DNA of 64,000 bases, taken from NCBI GenBank assembly GCA_049698695.1, contig JBAVYH010000187.1, positions 12,353 to 76,352 of the forward strand, read 5' to 3'. Both the position numbers and the translations under genes were made by a program. The DNA comes from Bog-375 sp049698695. Lineage in GTDB: Bacteria > Acidobacteriota > Terriglobia > Bryobacterales > Bryobacteraceae. Of this stretch, positions 8,990 through 17,593 are shown one piece after another. Each line of letters begins with the position of its first letter. Within the stretch, counting starts at the first letter, position 1. Under the pieces are notes generated by a model. The model was given only the letters and a program-made list of their open reading frames with translations. It was not told the origin of the DNA and did not search any database.

Positions 8990-9166
8990 GTCCTACGATT
9001 TTAGCCTTATCTCGGGCGGCGCGGGCCGCTGGCGCCGGCGGTCCTCGCCGCCGGATCTTTGCGTTGCCGCTTCGATACGCCTGTCGCCAGCCTGCCAGGG
9101 CCGGGCTTGCACCCGGCCGCGGCAGGTCCGTAACCCGCCCACAAGCGCTGCGCTACATTGAAATCG

Positions 9167-10210
9167 ATGCTGCGCTTCCTCACCGCTTTGTTGCTGGTCT
9201 GGTCCGCGATGGCGGCCGGGCGCGAGACCGTCATCGTCGACACCGATTCCGGCTTGTTCGGCGACGATGGCGCGTCGCTGGTGATGCTGATGCGCAGCCC
9301 GCAGCGCGTCCACATCGCCGGCATCACCGTGGTCGCGGGCAACGTCTGGCCGGGGCAGGGAAGCGAGTACATGTTCCACATCCTCGACCTGCTCAAGCTG
9401 CCGCAACCGCCGCTTTACGCCGGCGCCCAGTCGCCGCTGATCCACACCGCCGCCATGGCGCGCGAATACGCCCGCCGCTGGGGCCCGCTCGAATTCGCCG
9501 GCGCGTTCGACGCCGACCCGGCGGTGATTAAGCCGGCGCCGGGCGCCAAACTCACCGGCCGCACACCGCTCCGCGAAAACGCGGTCGATTTCATCATCTC
9601 CACCATCGAGCGCCAGCCGGGCTAGGTAACTTTCCTCGAGCTCGGTCCCATGACCAACCTGGCCCTGGCGCTGCGCATGCGGCCCGACATCGAAACCAAA
9701 ATTAAGCGGCTGGTGTTCATGGGCGGCAATGTGCACGTGCCCGGCAACGCTTCCTCCATGGCGGAGTTCAATTTCTGGTTCGATCCCGAAGCCGCGCAGA
9801 TCGTGCTACGCTCGCGCATTCCGCAAAAGGTGATGTTCGCGCTGGATATCTGCAACACCGCGCCCATCCGCAAGGCCCAATTCGACCGCATCGCCAACGC
9901 GCACACGCCCATCACCGATCTTTACCGCGAGGATCTTGGCAATCGCTATCCCGGCTTTCTGCAGCACCCTTCGGCCACCGCCTACATGTGGGACGCGCTA
10001 GCCACCGCGTGGCTGCTCGATCCGGGCTTCGTCACCAAATCGGAAGTCGGCTACCTGGACGTGCTGACGGCGTGGGGCAAGTTCTACGGCTCCACGGTTG
10101 CGCTCGACCGGCGCGTGGCGCCCAATGCCTCGCCGGTGACCCAGATGCTGGCGCTCGATTTCAACCGCGTCTTCGCGCTGTACCAGGATCTGCTGACGCG
10201 CAAACAGTAG
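9167..10210 (+). pseudogene. Inosine/uridine-preferring nucleoside hydrolase, interrupted by one in-frame TAG
   Basis: Both halves are in the same frame: 9167-9622 codes a signal peptide and the N-terminal half with the metal site DTDSGLFGDDG, and 9626-10210 continues with TFLELGPMTNLALAL, the NxxFW-type NFWFDPEAA block and the C-terminal half. The only break is a TAG at 9623-9625. Homologues carry a charged residue, commonly Glu, at this place (PGE-VT), so a single GAG to TAG change would explain it. Without the stop the product would be 347 aa, normal for the family, with an N-terminal export signal. The rest shows no decay, so the lesion is recent, a sequencing error, or tolerated by suppression. 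The start could also be the TTG at 9158. Confidence 0.85.
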
Positions 10211-10261
10211 CGCGGTCACGAACTGGTTCCGCGACCGTTTTGCCCGGCCGGTTGATGGCCC

Positions 10262-11059
10262 TCAGCGCGCGAAGTCGCTGAGCAATTTGGCCACCACCTC
10301 CGGTGACGCGCTCAGTGTGCCCGTCACGTCGCGGCCGGAGCGTTGGATCTCGACCGCGCCCAGCAGCCGCGCCAGCTCGGGCCGATGAACCTCGGCTTCT
10401 TCCACCAGCGACAGAAACCCGCGCAGTCGCTCTTCCAACTGCCCGGCCGATTCCGCGGTCCGCCCTCGCGCGCCGAACCGCAGCATAGCCGTTTCGTCCA
10501 AGTCCAGTGCCGCGCCCGCGAAATCGGCGTCCTGCAACAGGCGGTTCAAATTAGCCAGATTGCCGCTGAGGGGCAGCGCCGTTCCGCCGCGAACGGCAAG
10601 CCAGATCGTGCCATGGCCGCCGATTTCGGAACCGTAGTCGATCAACCCTTGCGCACCCGTCTGTCCCGTCCGGTATTGCACCCGTGCGCTCGCAACGCGG
10701 CCAGGCGAGCCGGCCACGGCAAGCCCCGGAGCAGTCGCGGTCGCGCCCACCGGCGGCGTCTTAAAGGTTCCACGCATCACGATGAGCAGATCGCTTGCGT
10801 TCCAGGCAACCAGCAGCTTCGAAGCGTTACGATACTGGGCCATCAGCTCGCGCGCGGATCCGCCCATGCCGTTTACGAACGGCGAAGCGCGCAAGCGATC
10901 CAGGTCGGCTCCGGCCAGCGCGACCGTATCCCCGCTGATGCAGGCCGCCATGCCCGCATCCACCCCCGGCGGCGCCCCGGCCTGCTTGCAGGCGATGCCG
11001 GCTGCGAAAGCGAGCAACGCGGCTGCGAGAGGCAGCTTGATCCCTGAAAACCTCATCAT
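10262..11059 (-). CDS. Secreted or lipid-anchored hypothetical protein
   Basis: 265 aa from the ATG at 11059 (the tandem ATG at 11056 is equally possible). The N-terminus is a signal sequence (FSGIKLPLAAALLAFAAG) ending at IAC-K; the cysteine could be lipidated, but the residue at -3 is glycine rather than the usual Leu, so the lipobox is weak. The body has no motif I recognise; it includes long Ala/Leu-rich helices and a LEERLRGFLSLVEEAE amphipathic stretch near the C-terminus. A two-fold pattern (VALAGADLDRLRASPF and FAGAALDLDETAMLRF) is faint. It is convergent with the nucleoside hydrolase pseudogene and divergent from the cytochrome gene. Confidence 0.72.
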   Translation of the reverse strand: MMRFSGIKLPLAAALLAFAAGIACKQAGAPPGVDAGMAACISGDTVALAGADLDRLRASPFVNGMGGSARELMAQYRNASKLLVAWNASDLLIVMRGTFKTPPVGATATAPGLAVAGSPGRVASARVQYRTGQTGAQGLIDYGSEIGGHGTIWLAVRGGTALPLSGNLANLNRLLQDADFAGAALDLDETAMLRFGARGRTAESAGQLEERLRGFLSLVEEAEVHRPELARLLGAVEIQRSGRDVTGTLSASPEVVAKLLSDFAR

Positions 11060-11208
11060 GTAACTTGCCGACGCATCGCCACTCATAGCGACGCCGCCAA
11101 GACAAACAATACCCTAATTATCAAATCGGTGTGTGTGCCGCCACGCCGCCCGGCTGTTCAATTGCCGCGCCCCGATCAAGTACAATTCAGAGAACAGGGG
11201 GAACGCCA

Positions 11209-12312
11209 ATGCACTTCGAGACAAGACATGCGACTCGCATCGCCTTCGCAACTGCTGTAGCTGCCGGGTTGTTGGGATGGTCGCCGTGGGTCGCGCGTAG
11301 CCAGGCGACGGAGCCCAAGACGGCGGAACAAGTATTCAAGAACATCGTCGAGTTGAAGGGAACTCCCGCCGACCAGTTGATGCCCGCGATGCAATTCATC
11401 GCCGCCTCCCTGGGGGTCGAATGCACTTTCTGCCACGTGCAGGGCAAGATGGATCTGGATGATAAGCCGGCTAAGAAAACCGCTCGCGCCATGATGGCCA
11501 TGACCATGGCGATCAACAAGAACAGCTTCGGCGGGCGGCAGGAGGTAACCTGTTACTCCTGCCACCGCGGGGCCGAACACCCGGTCGGCGTGCCGCCGGT
11601 GCTCGAATCCGATGCACGCACGCCCGCCGAGACAAAAGCCGCCCCCGCCGCCACTTCCCTTACGGTGGATGCGATCGTGGAGCGCTACGTCGCCGCGCTC
11701 GGCGGTGCGGATGCCATTCGCGCCGTCACCAGCCGTTCCATGAAAGGCTCCATTCTGGCTGGGGGCGGCGAGATGCCTATCGAGGTGATTACCAAAGCCC
11801 CGAACAAGCGGATTTCCATTAGGCACATGGGCGATAACGAGAGCTTTACGGCTTTTGACGGAACCGCGGGATGGCTCGGCAGCTCAGGGCGGCCGGCGCG
11901 CGACATGACCGCAGCCGAATCCGAGGCATTCGGCCTCGATGCCGAGTTTTATCTGCCGCTGCGGTTGAAGGAGATTTTCACCCAGTTGCGCGTGGCACGC
12001 CCGGAACAGATTGGAGGCGCCGACTGCCAGACGCTGGTCGGCTCGGGCCCGGGCCGTCCACGGGTCCGGCTCTACTTTGACGCCAACTCGGGGCTGCTGG
12101 TCCGCATGGTGCGTTACGCCGAAACGCCGCTCGGTCGATTGCCGACTCAAATCGACTACGCCGATTATCGCGAGTCGGATGGCGTCAAGATTCCATTCCG
12201 CTGGACGCTCTCCCGGCCGAACGGCCGCTTCACCATCCAGATCGCGGAAGTGAAAAGCAACGTAGCCGTCGATGACGCAAGGTTCGCCAAGCCCGCCCCG
12301 GAAGCAAAGTAG
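11209..12312 (+). CDS. Exported c-type cytochrome, reaction-centre cytochrome subunit-like
   Basis: 367 aa with start at 11209, preceded by AGGGGGAA; the longer frame from 11131 is not used. A signal peptide (residues 1 to about 33) is followed by two heme-binding motifs, CTFCH (Cys72/Cys75/His76) and CYSCH (Cys115/Cys118/His119). The spacing and the VFKNIVELKGTPADQLMPAM segment match the photosynthetic reaction centre cytochrome c family, which normally has four hemes; acidobacteria without photosystems carry such two-heme relatives. Residues about 155-360 form a separate domain (IVERYVAALGGADAIRAVTS ... FRWTLSRPNG) resembling lipoprotein-sorting-type beta domains. It is probably periplasmic electron transfer; the redox partner is unknown. 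Confidence 0.85.
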   Translation: MHFETRHATRIAFATAVAAGLLGWSPWVARSQATEPKTAEQVFKNIVELKGTPADQLMPAMQFIAASLGVECTFCHVQGKMDLDDKPAKKTARAMMAMTMAINKNSFGGRQEVTCYSCHRGAEHPVGVPPVLESDARTPAETKAAPAATSLTVDAIVERYVAALGGADAIRAVTSRSMKGSILAGGGEMPIEVITKAPNKRISIRHMGDNESFTAFDGTAGWLGSSGRPARDMTAAESEAFGLDAEFYLPLRLKEIFTQLRVARPEQIGGADCQTLVGSGPGRPRVRLYFDANSGLLVRMVRYAETPLGRLPTQIDYADYRESDGVKIPFRWTLSRPNGRFTIQIAEVKSNVAVDDARFAKPAPEAK

Positions 12313-12315
12313 CTC

Positions 12316-12450
12316 GTGGCGCAAGCTGTCCGGCTTGTTGAGCTAGGTTTGGTGGGGCAGGCGCTTCCGCCTGCCAAGCCTGGACTCGTCTCGCCTTTCT
12401 TGGGCGGGCGTGACGGCGATATACGCCGGGCGATCGGTTTTCCGATCGTC
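12316..12450. repeat. Palindromic repeat cluster, TGGGGCA hairpin family
   Basis: The gap between the convergent cytochrome and leuA genes holds a diverged copy of the 17303/31368 unit (GTGGCGCAAGCTGTCC at 12316), a perfect hairpin GGCAGGCG-CTTC-CGCCTGCC (12356-12375) and a second perfect hairpin CGATCGG-TTTT-CCGATCG (12431-12448). The last may also serve as a terminator for both genes. The first hairpin recurs exactly at 39578-39597. Confidence 0.75.
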
Positions 12451-12456
12451 CCCGCT

Positions 12457-13992
12457 CTACCCCGGCCCGGCCAGCTTGTTGAGCCCGTCTACGTAAGCTT
12501 TGGCGCTAGCCTCAATCACGTCCGTCGAGGCGCCGCGGCCCACCGTCCGCTTGCCCGCCATCTCCAGTTGCACCGTGACTTCACCGAGCGCCTCGGTTCC
12601 GCTCGTCACCGCGCGAATGTCGTAGCGCAGCAGCTTCACTTTCGTATTGGTGAGGGCGGCAATCGATTTGTAGACTGCGTCTACCGGGCCGTCGCCGATC
12701 GAAGCGCCCTCGCGCGTCTCCTCGCCGATGCGTAGCCGCACGGTGGCCGTGGGAATGGCCGACGTGCCGCTATAGAAGTGCAGGTACTCGATCTGATAAG
12801 TCTCGGTGACAGGGTGCAGTTCGTCGTGCAGGATGGCGATCAGGTCCTCATCGAAGACTTCCTGCTTCTTATCCGCCACCGCCAGGAAGCGCTGGTAAGT
12901 CTGGTCCAGCTCTTCCTTGGAAAGCTCGTATCCCAGTTTGGCGAGCCGGTCGCTCAGACCATGGCGCCCCGTGCGTGCGGTCAGCACCACGCGGCTTTCC
13001 TCGAAGCCCACATCCTCGGGCCGCATGATCTCGTAGGTTTCGCGGTCCTTGAGGAATCCGTCCACGTGAATCCCGGAGCTGTGCGAAAACGCGTTGGCGC
13101 CGATCACGGCCTTGTTGGCAGGCACCGCCATTCCCAGCGAATCGGCTACCAGACGGCTGGTGCGGTGAAACTCGCGCGCATCGATGTTGGTGCGCACGCC
13201 GAAGTAATCGGCGCGCGTGCGCAGCCCCATCACCACCTCTTCGATGGCCGCGTTGCCGGCTCTTTCGCCCACGCCGTTGATGGTGCCTTCCACCTGGCGC
13301 GCGCCGTTGCGGATACCCGCCAGCGCGTTCGCCACCGCCAGGCCGAGGTCGTCATGGCAATGCACGCTGATGGCGGCTTTGGCGATGTTGGGCACGCTTT
13401 CGCGCATCCCCCGAATCAGGTTGCCGAACTGTTCCGGCACTGCGTAGCCGGTAGTGTCCGGAATGTTGACCACCGTGGCGCCGGCATCGATCACGGCCTC
13501 GAGCATCCGGAACAGATAGGCCGTATCCGCGCGGCCCGCGTCTTCGGCGTAAAACTGTACGTCGCTGACGTACCGCTTCGCCAGCTTCACCGCTTCCACC
13601 GCCAGTTCCAGAATCCGCGCCCGCTTTTCCTCCAGCGTGCGCCCGTACCGTTCGTCGCGGAACTTCCCCATGATGTGAATGTCTGAAGCGCCGATTCCGG
13701 TGTGGATGCGCGGTTTCGTGGCCTTGTCTAGCGCGGCGCCGCAGGCCTCGATATCGCTCGCCACCGCGCGCGACAGAGCGCAAATCACTGGGCCCTGAAT
13801 CTCCCGCGATATCTGGCGCACGGCTTCAAAATCGTCCGGCGATGACGCCGGGTAGCCAGCTTCGATCACATCGACATTCAGGCGCGCCAGTTGCCGCGCC
13901 ACCGTCAGCTTGTCTCTGCTCCCCAGCCGCGTGCCCGCGGCTTGCTCGCCGTCGCGCAAAGTGGTATCGAATACCACAACCAGATCGGACAT
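12457..13992 (-). CDS. leuA: 2-isopropylmalate synthase
   Basis: 511 aa enzyme condensing acetyl-CoA with 2-ketoisovalerate in the first step of leucine synthesis. The DRE-TIM barrel shows FDTTLRDGEQ at the N-terminus, the metal-binding SVHCHDDLGLAVANAL and the GTINGVGERAGNAAIEE block; the C-terminal part (about residues 370-511) is the dimer/leucine-sensing domain. The start at 13992 follows GAGGAG with six bases of spacing, seven codons inside the longest frame. Length fits type I bacterial LeuA. Citramalate synthase is a related alternative but the regulatory-domain sequence fits LeuA better. No other leucine genes are nearby. Confidence 0.93.
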   Translation of the reverse strand: MSDLVVVFDTTLRDGEQAAGTRLGSRDKLTVARQLARLNVDVIEAGYPASSPDDFEAVRQISREIQGPVICALSRAVASDIEACGAALDKATKPRIHTGIGASDIHIMGKFRDERYGRTLEEKRARILELAVEAVKLAKRYVSDVQFYAEDAGRADTAYLFRMLEAVIDAGATVVNIPDTTGYAVPEQFGNLIRGMRESVPNIAKAAISVHCHDDLGLAVANALAGIRNGARQVEGTINGVGERAGNAAIEEVVMGLRTRADYFGVRTNIDAREFHRTSRLVADSLGMAVPANKAVIGANAFSHSSGIHVDGFLKDRETYEIMRPEDVGFEESRVVLTARTGRHGLSDRLAKLGYELSKEELDQTYQRFLAVADKKQEVFDEDLIAILHDELHPVTETYQIEYLHFYSGTSAIPTATVRLRIGEETREGASIGDGPVDAVYKSIAALTNTKVKLLRYDIRAVTSGTEALGEVTVQLEMAGKRTVGRGASTDVIEASAKAYVDGLNKLAGPG

Positions 13993-14023
13993 CGGAAACT
14001 CCTCGACCATCAAAACAGATTAG

Positions 14024-14050
14024 TACCTCCGATGTTAGCAAATGGAGGTA
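14024..14050 (-). promoter_or_regulatory. Hairpin in the leuA 5' leader
   Basis: Seven bases of perfect inverted repeat, TACCTCC (14024-14030) and GGAGGTA (14044-14050) with a 13-base loop, lie about 31 bases upstream of the leuA start on the transcribed side. In RNA the 3' arm reads GGAGGUA, itself Shine-Dalgarno-like, so the stem could hide a ribosome site. No leader peptide or T-box was recognised. Confidence 0.35.
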
Positions 14051-14095
14051 ATGCTCCCTACGTTAGTGAATGAGACAACCGGTTTAGACCGTCGA

Positions 14096-14160
14096 CAACC
14101 GCTCCCTCACGGTCGCGGCTCAGAAATGCGATCGGAGCCGCGACCGTGAGGGAGCGGTTG
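14096..14160. repeat. Large perfect inverted repeat, CGCTCCCT-ACGGTCGCGGCT family
   Basis: A 25-base arm (14096-14120, beginning CAACCGCTCCCTCACGG) is repeated exactly in reverse complement at 14136-14160 with a 15-base spacer. It lies in the gap between the divergent leuA and acyl-CoA synthetase genes. Half-copies or imperfect copies occur at 35463, 37477, 41569, 55576 and 62579. Confidence 0.88.
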
Positions 14161-14256
14161 GTACCGTTAACACGATACGCCTCCTTATCCCCGCATAAGC
14201 ATTTCAAATAAGCCGAGCCTGGCGCGCTTGGTTACACTTGAGTTCGCGAGTTATCA

Positions 14257-15879
14257 GTGGTGCGCCTCAGTTATGCATGCGGGGCCGTTGTGCCCCTGCT
14301 TGAGAAAACCATTTCGCAAGCGCTGCACGATGCCGCCGCGAAATTCCCCGACCGCGACGCCTTGATCGTGCTTCATCAAAACGTTCGGCTGACGTGGCGC
14401 GAGTTGGATGCGGAGGCCACGCGCGTGGCGCGCGGTTTGGCCGGGCTCGGCCTGCGGTCGGGCGATCGCGCCGGCATCTGGGCCAGCAACTGCGCCGAGT
14501 GGGTGCTGTTGCAGCACGCCGCCGCGCGCTCCGGCGTGGTGCTGGTCAACGTCAACCCGGCCTATCGCTCTTACGAGCTGCGCTATGTGCTGCGCAAGTC
14601 CAGGATCCGCGCCCTCTTCCTGCACGAGAAGGATGCGCGTGCCAATTACCGCGACATTCTGGAGGAATCGTGCGCCGGCGAAGCGCTGGAGCTGGAACAC
14701 GTCGTCTGGCTGGGAACGGATTCATGGGATGCCATGCTCGCCGGCGGCGCCGATTTCGCCGACCACGCCGCCCATCCGCACGATGTCGCCAATATTCAGT
14801 ACACCTCCGGCACCACCGGCTCGCCCAAGGGTGTCATGCTGACGCACCACAACCTGCTCAACAACGGCGTGGGCATGGCGCTTGGTCTCAAGGCCACCGA
14901 GCACGACCGCATTTGCGCGCCGGTGCCGCTCTACCATTGTTTCGGCTCAGTGATCGGGTCGATGGTGTCGCTCTCGAGCGGCGCGGCGCTGATTCTTCCT
15001 TCGCCGCAGTTCGACGCCCGCGCCACGCTCGAAGCCGTCCATGCCGAACGCGCCACCGCGCTCTACGGCGTCCCCACCATGTTCATCGCGCAATTGACTT
15101 ACCCTGAGTTCGATCGCTTCGATCTCACCACCCTGCGAACCGGCGTGATGGCCGGCGCGCCGTGCCCCATCGAAACCATGCGCCGTGTGGTGGAGCGCAT
15201 GCACGTGCCCGAGCTGACCATCGTCTACGGGCAGACCGAAACTTCGCCGGGCCTCACCATGTCGGCCGCAGACGATCCGCTGGAGCTGCGCGTCACCACC
15301 GTAGGCAAGCCGCTGCCCAATACGGAGATTCAGATTGTCGATCCGCGCACCGGCGCCCATCTCCCCATCGGCGAGCAGGGAGAGCTTTGCGCGCGCGGCT
15401 ACATGGTCATGAAGGGCTACGACCAGGACCAGGCGGCGACCGACGCCGTGATCGATTCCGAGGGCTGGCTGCACACCGGCGACCTGGCAGCCATGCGGCC
15501 CGACCATTACTTCAGCTTCAGGGGTCGCGCCAAGGACACCATCATTCGCGGCGGCGAAAACATTTACCCCCGCGAAGTCGAGGAGTTCCTGCACACCCAC
15601 CCCGCCATCGCCGACGTCTACGTGGTGGGCCTGCCCGACGCCAAGCTGGGCGAAACCGTGCTGGCCTGGATTCAGCTTTCACCCGGCGCCACCGCCACCG
15701 AAGAGGAGATTCGCGATTTCTGCCGCGGCAAAATCGCGTATTTCAAAATCCCCCAGTACATCCGCTTTGTCGATAGCTTCCCCATGACGGTGACCAAGAA
15801 GGTGCAAAAGTTCCTCATGCGCGAGCAGGAGATCCGCGAGCGCGGCCTGGAAGAGGTAGCTCGTGAAGCCACGGCGTGA
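14257..15879 (+). CDS. Acyl-CoA synthetase (AMP-forming, fatty-acid type)
   Basis: 540 aa ANL-superfamily adenylating ligase that activates a carboxylic acid to acyl-AMP and then the CoA thioester. The P-loop YTSGTTGSPKG is at residues 182-192, the YGQTETSPG motif follows in the middle, and the C-terminal hinge and lysine region shows GWLHTGDLA, GRAKDTIIRGGENIYPREVEE and the near-terminal TVTKKVQKF with the likely catalytic Lys. The sequence looks most like medium/long-chain fatty acyl-CoA ligases. The start is given as GTG at 14257, but GTGs at 14260 or 14290 are as likely since no clear ribosome site is seen. Confidence 0.88.
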   Translation: MVRLSYACGAVVPLLEKTISQALHDAAAKFPDRDALIVLHQNVRLTWRELDAEATRVARGLAGLGLRSGDRAGIWASNCAEWVLLQHAAARSGVVLVNVNPAYRSYELRYVLRKSRIRALFLHEKDARANYRDILEESCAGEALELEHVVWLGTDSWDAMLAGGADFADHAAHPHDVANIQYTSGTTGSPKGVMLTHHNLLNNGVGMALGLKATEHDRICAPVPLYHCFGSVIGSMVSLSSGAALILPSPQFDARATLEAVHAERATALYGVPTMFIAQLTYPEFDRFDLTTLRTGVMAGAPCPIETMRRVVERMHVPELTIVYGQTETSPGLTMSAADDPLELRVTTVGKPLPNTEIQIVDPRTGAHLPIGEQGELCARGYMVMKGYDQDQAATDAVIDSEGWLHTGDLAAMRPDHYFSFRGRAKDTIIRGGENIYPREVEEFLHTHPAIADVYVVGLPDAKLGETVLAWIQLSPGATATEEEIRDFCRGKIAYFKIPQYIRFVDSFPMTVTKKVQKFLMREQEIRERGLEEVAREATA

Positions 15880-15906
15880 GAGTGGTCGCGCGGTATGCTG
15901 TATTCT

Positions 15907-15927
15907 GGGCAAGCAAAAGCATGCCCC
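15907..15927. repeat. Short copy of the GGGCAAGC-AAAGCATGC repeat
   Basis: The segment GGGCAAGCAAAAGCATGCCC just upstream of the Tat oxidoreductase start can pair its ends (GGGCA/TGCCC) and matches one arm of the larger inverted repeat at 25133-25200. Confidence 0.5.
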
Positions 15928-15942
15928 ACCAAGGAGAGGCTC

Positions 15943-17292
15943 ATGCCCGCTGATACTTCCCGCCGCCGATTCCTCAAAGGTGTAACCGCAGCCGGCAGCC
16001 TGCTGGCGGGTAAGACTGTTTTACTCGATGCCGGTGCCGCGTTCGCCGCGGCCGGGCCTGCCGCGGCCAGCGACCGCGTGCGCTTCGGCATGATCGGCAT
16101 CGGCATGCAGGGCTCCAGCTTGCTGCGCAATTCCATCTCGCTCCCCGGCGTCGAATGCGCCGGCGCCGCAGACCTCTGGGACGGCCGCCATGTGCTCGCC
16201 CGCGAGATCACCGACAACCCCAATCTCCCCGTCAGCCGGCGCTATCAGGATTTGCTGGCGCGCACGGATATCGATTGCATCGTTGCCGCCGTGCCCGATC
16301 ATTGGCACAAGCGCGTGGTGGTCGATGCCTGCAACGCAGGCAAGGATATCTACTGCGAAAAACCCATGTCGCACACCGCGCCCGAGGGTTACGACATGGT
16401 GGAAGCGGCGCGCAAGAATAATCGCATCGTGCAGATTGGCTCGCAGCGGGTCAGCTCCGCGCTCTGCGCCAAGGCCCGCGAACTCTGCCGGAACGGCGCC
16501 ATCGGCGATATCGCGATGGTAGAGCTGACCTATGGGCGCAACAGTCCTAACGGCGCCTGGGTGTATCCTCCGCCGTCGGATTTTACGCCGCAGACCGTGG
16601 ACTGGGATACCTGGCTGAACGACGCGCCGAAGATACCGATCGACGCCGTCCGCTTCGCGCGCTGGCGCTGCTGGAAAGAATACGGCACCGGCGTGGGCGG
16701 CGACTTGATGGTCCACTTACTCAGCGGAATGCTGTTCACGCTGGGTTGGAACGAGCCGCCGCGGTCGGCATCGGCGCTCGGCGGCATCTTCCGCTGGAAG
16801 GACGGCCGTAACATGCCGGACTTGCACGCGGTGCTGTTCGATTACCACGGCATCCCCGTCTATGTCCGCCTTAGCTTGGACACCGAAACCCCGGAGCAGG
16901 CCCGGTTTATGGGGCCGAAAGGTATCCTCCTGGCCACCGAAGACGCCCTTCACTTTGCGCCGCAAACTGGCGTCGATACGTCGCCCAGTTACTACTCCGG
17001 CGGGTTCCCGGCCAAGATGCGCGCCGAGTATGTGAAACAGTGGCACGCCGAACACGATCCGCCATGGGGAAAAGAGCCGCTCCCCTCCGAGACCACCTAT
17101 CAAGGCCCCGACTGGGATGACGTCAAGCCGCACCTCTGGAATTTCTTCCAGGCCGTGAAGTCGCGCCAGCCGGTAACTGAAGATGCCGTCTTCGGCAACC
17201 ACGCTGCCATCGCCTGCCACATGGCCAACGAAAGCTACTTCCGCCAGAAGCAGGTGTTCTGGGATAGCGCAACGCACAGCATCAAGAGCTAG
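15943..17292 (+). CDS. Tat-exported Gfo/Idh/MocA family oxidoreductase
   Basis: 449 aa with start at 15943, preceded by AAGGAGAG (15931-15938). Residues 7-13 (RRRFLKG) form the twin-arginine signal, with a hydrophobic run and Ala-rich cleavage region to about residue 43, so the folded NAD(P)-binding protein is exported. The Rossmann motif GMIGIGMQG is at 49-57 and the active-site CEKPMS at 138-143. The C-terminal half has the YTSGG-like and DDVKPHLWNFFQAVKSRQP features of large secreted members common in Acidobacteria and Planctomycetes, where they are linked to sugar or polysaccharide breakdown. The substrate is unknown. Confidence 0.92.
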   Translation: MPADTSRRRFLKGVTAAGSLLAGKTVLLDAGAAFAAAGPAAASDRVRFGMIGIGMQGSSLLRNSISLPGVECAGAADLWDGRHVLAREITDNPNLPVSRRYQDLLARTDIDCIVAAVPDHWHKRVVVDACNAGKDIYCEKPMSHTAPEGYDMVEAARKNNRIVQIGSQRVSSALCAKARELCRNGAIGDIAMVELTYGRNSPNGAWVYPPPSDFTPQTVDWDTWLNDAPKIPIDAVRFARWRCWKEYGTGVGGDLMVHLLSGMLFTLGWNEPPRSASALGGIFRWKDGRNMPDLHAVLFDYHGIPVYVRLSLDTETPEQARFMGPKGILLATEDALHFAPQTGVDTSPSYYSGGFPAKMRAEYVKQWHAEHDPPWGKEPLPSETTYQGPDWDDVKPHLWNFFQAVKSRQPVTEDAVFGNHAAIACHMANESYFRQKQVFWDSATHSIKS

Positions 17293-17302
17293 GGGCTAGC
17301 TT

Positions 17303-17355
17303 GTGGCGCAGGCTGTCCAGCCTGCTGAGCCGGGAGTCGTCTCGGCTTTTCTTGA
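17303..17355. repeat. Two-hairpin dispersed repeat (copy 1 of the GTGG-GCAGGCTGTC unit)
   Basis: Contains a perfect hairpin GCAGGCTG-TC-CAGCCTGC (17308-17325) followed by AGCCG-GGAGTCGTCT-CGGCT and TTTTCTT. Nearly the same sequence recurs at 31368-31420 and in diverged form at 12316. The gap 17293-17593 otherwise contains only this element and a serine hydrolase remnant. The T-rich tail on the plus strand could terminate the preceding oxidoreductase transcript. Confidence 0.78.
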
Positions 17356-17459
17356 GCGCAGTCATTCTTGCCGACGAGACGATCAAATAAGTCCAACACT
17401 TGGAACCCGGGGTAGTCCTCGCGCCGCAGCGCGTGCGCGACAACGCTCTCTCTGGTCGA

Positions 17460-17531
17460 GATTGCCTGCATCCTGGCGTTTTCGAAACTGCCGTGAATCG
17501 GGGGGATCTTTTCGTACATGAGCAGCGTCAT
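17460..17531 (-). pseudogene. C-terminal remnant of a serine hydrolase gene
   Basis: Twenty-four codons on the minus strand read MTLLMYEKIPPIHGS-FENARMQAI. They align with the last residues of the intact serine hydrolase at 18969-20228 (TVIMIQTQIPLVQRD-FENAVMQAI) with one gap, including the FENA-x-MQAI ending. No other part of a hydrolase is seen on either side. It is read as the decayed 3' end of a former gene copy; the match is short, so chance is not excluded. Confidence 0.55.
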
Positions 17532-17593
17532 AATCCTTATCGGGAGCTGTTGCCTGTTCCTTTGCGGCGACGCTTTAACAAAAGAGGCTTAGG

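Noticed and set aside
9623..9625. UAG read as pyrrolysine or a programmed readthrough site
   Set aside because: No methyltransferase context or downstream element; nucleoside hydrolases do not use this. A mutation or error is simpler.
11209..12312. Evidence for photosynthesis from the reaction-centre cytochrome similarity
   Set aside because: Only two of four heme motifs and no puf, bch or psc genes; such homologues occur in non-phototrophic acidobacteria.
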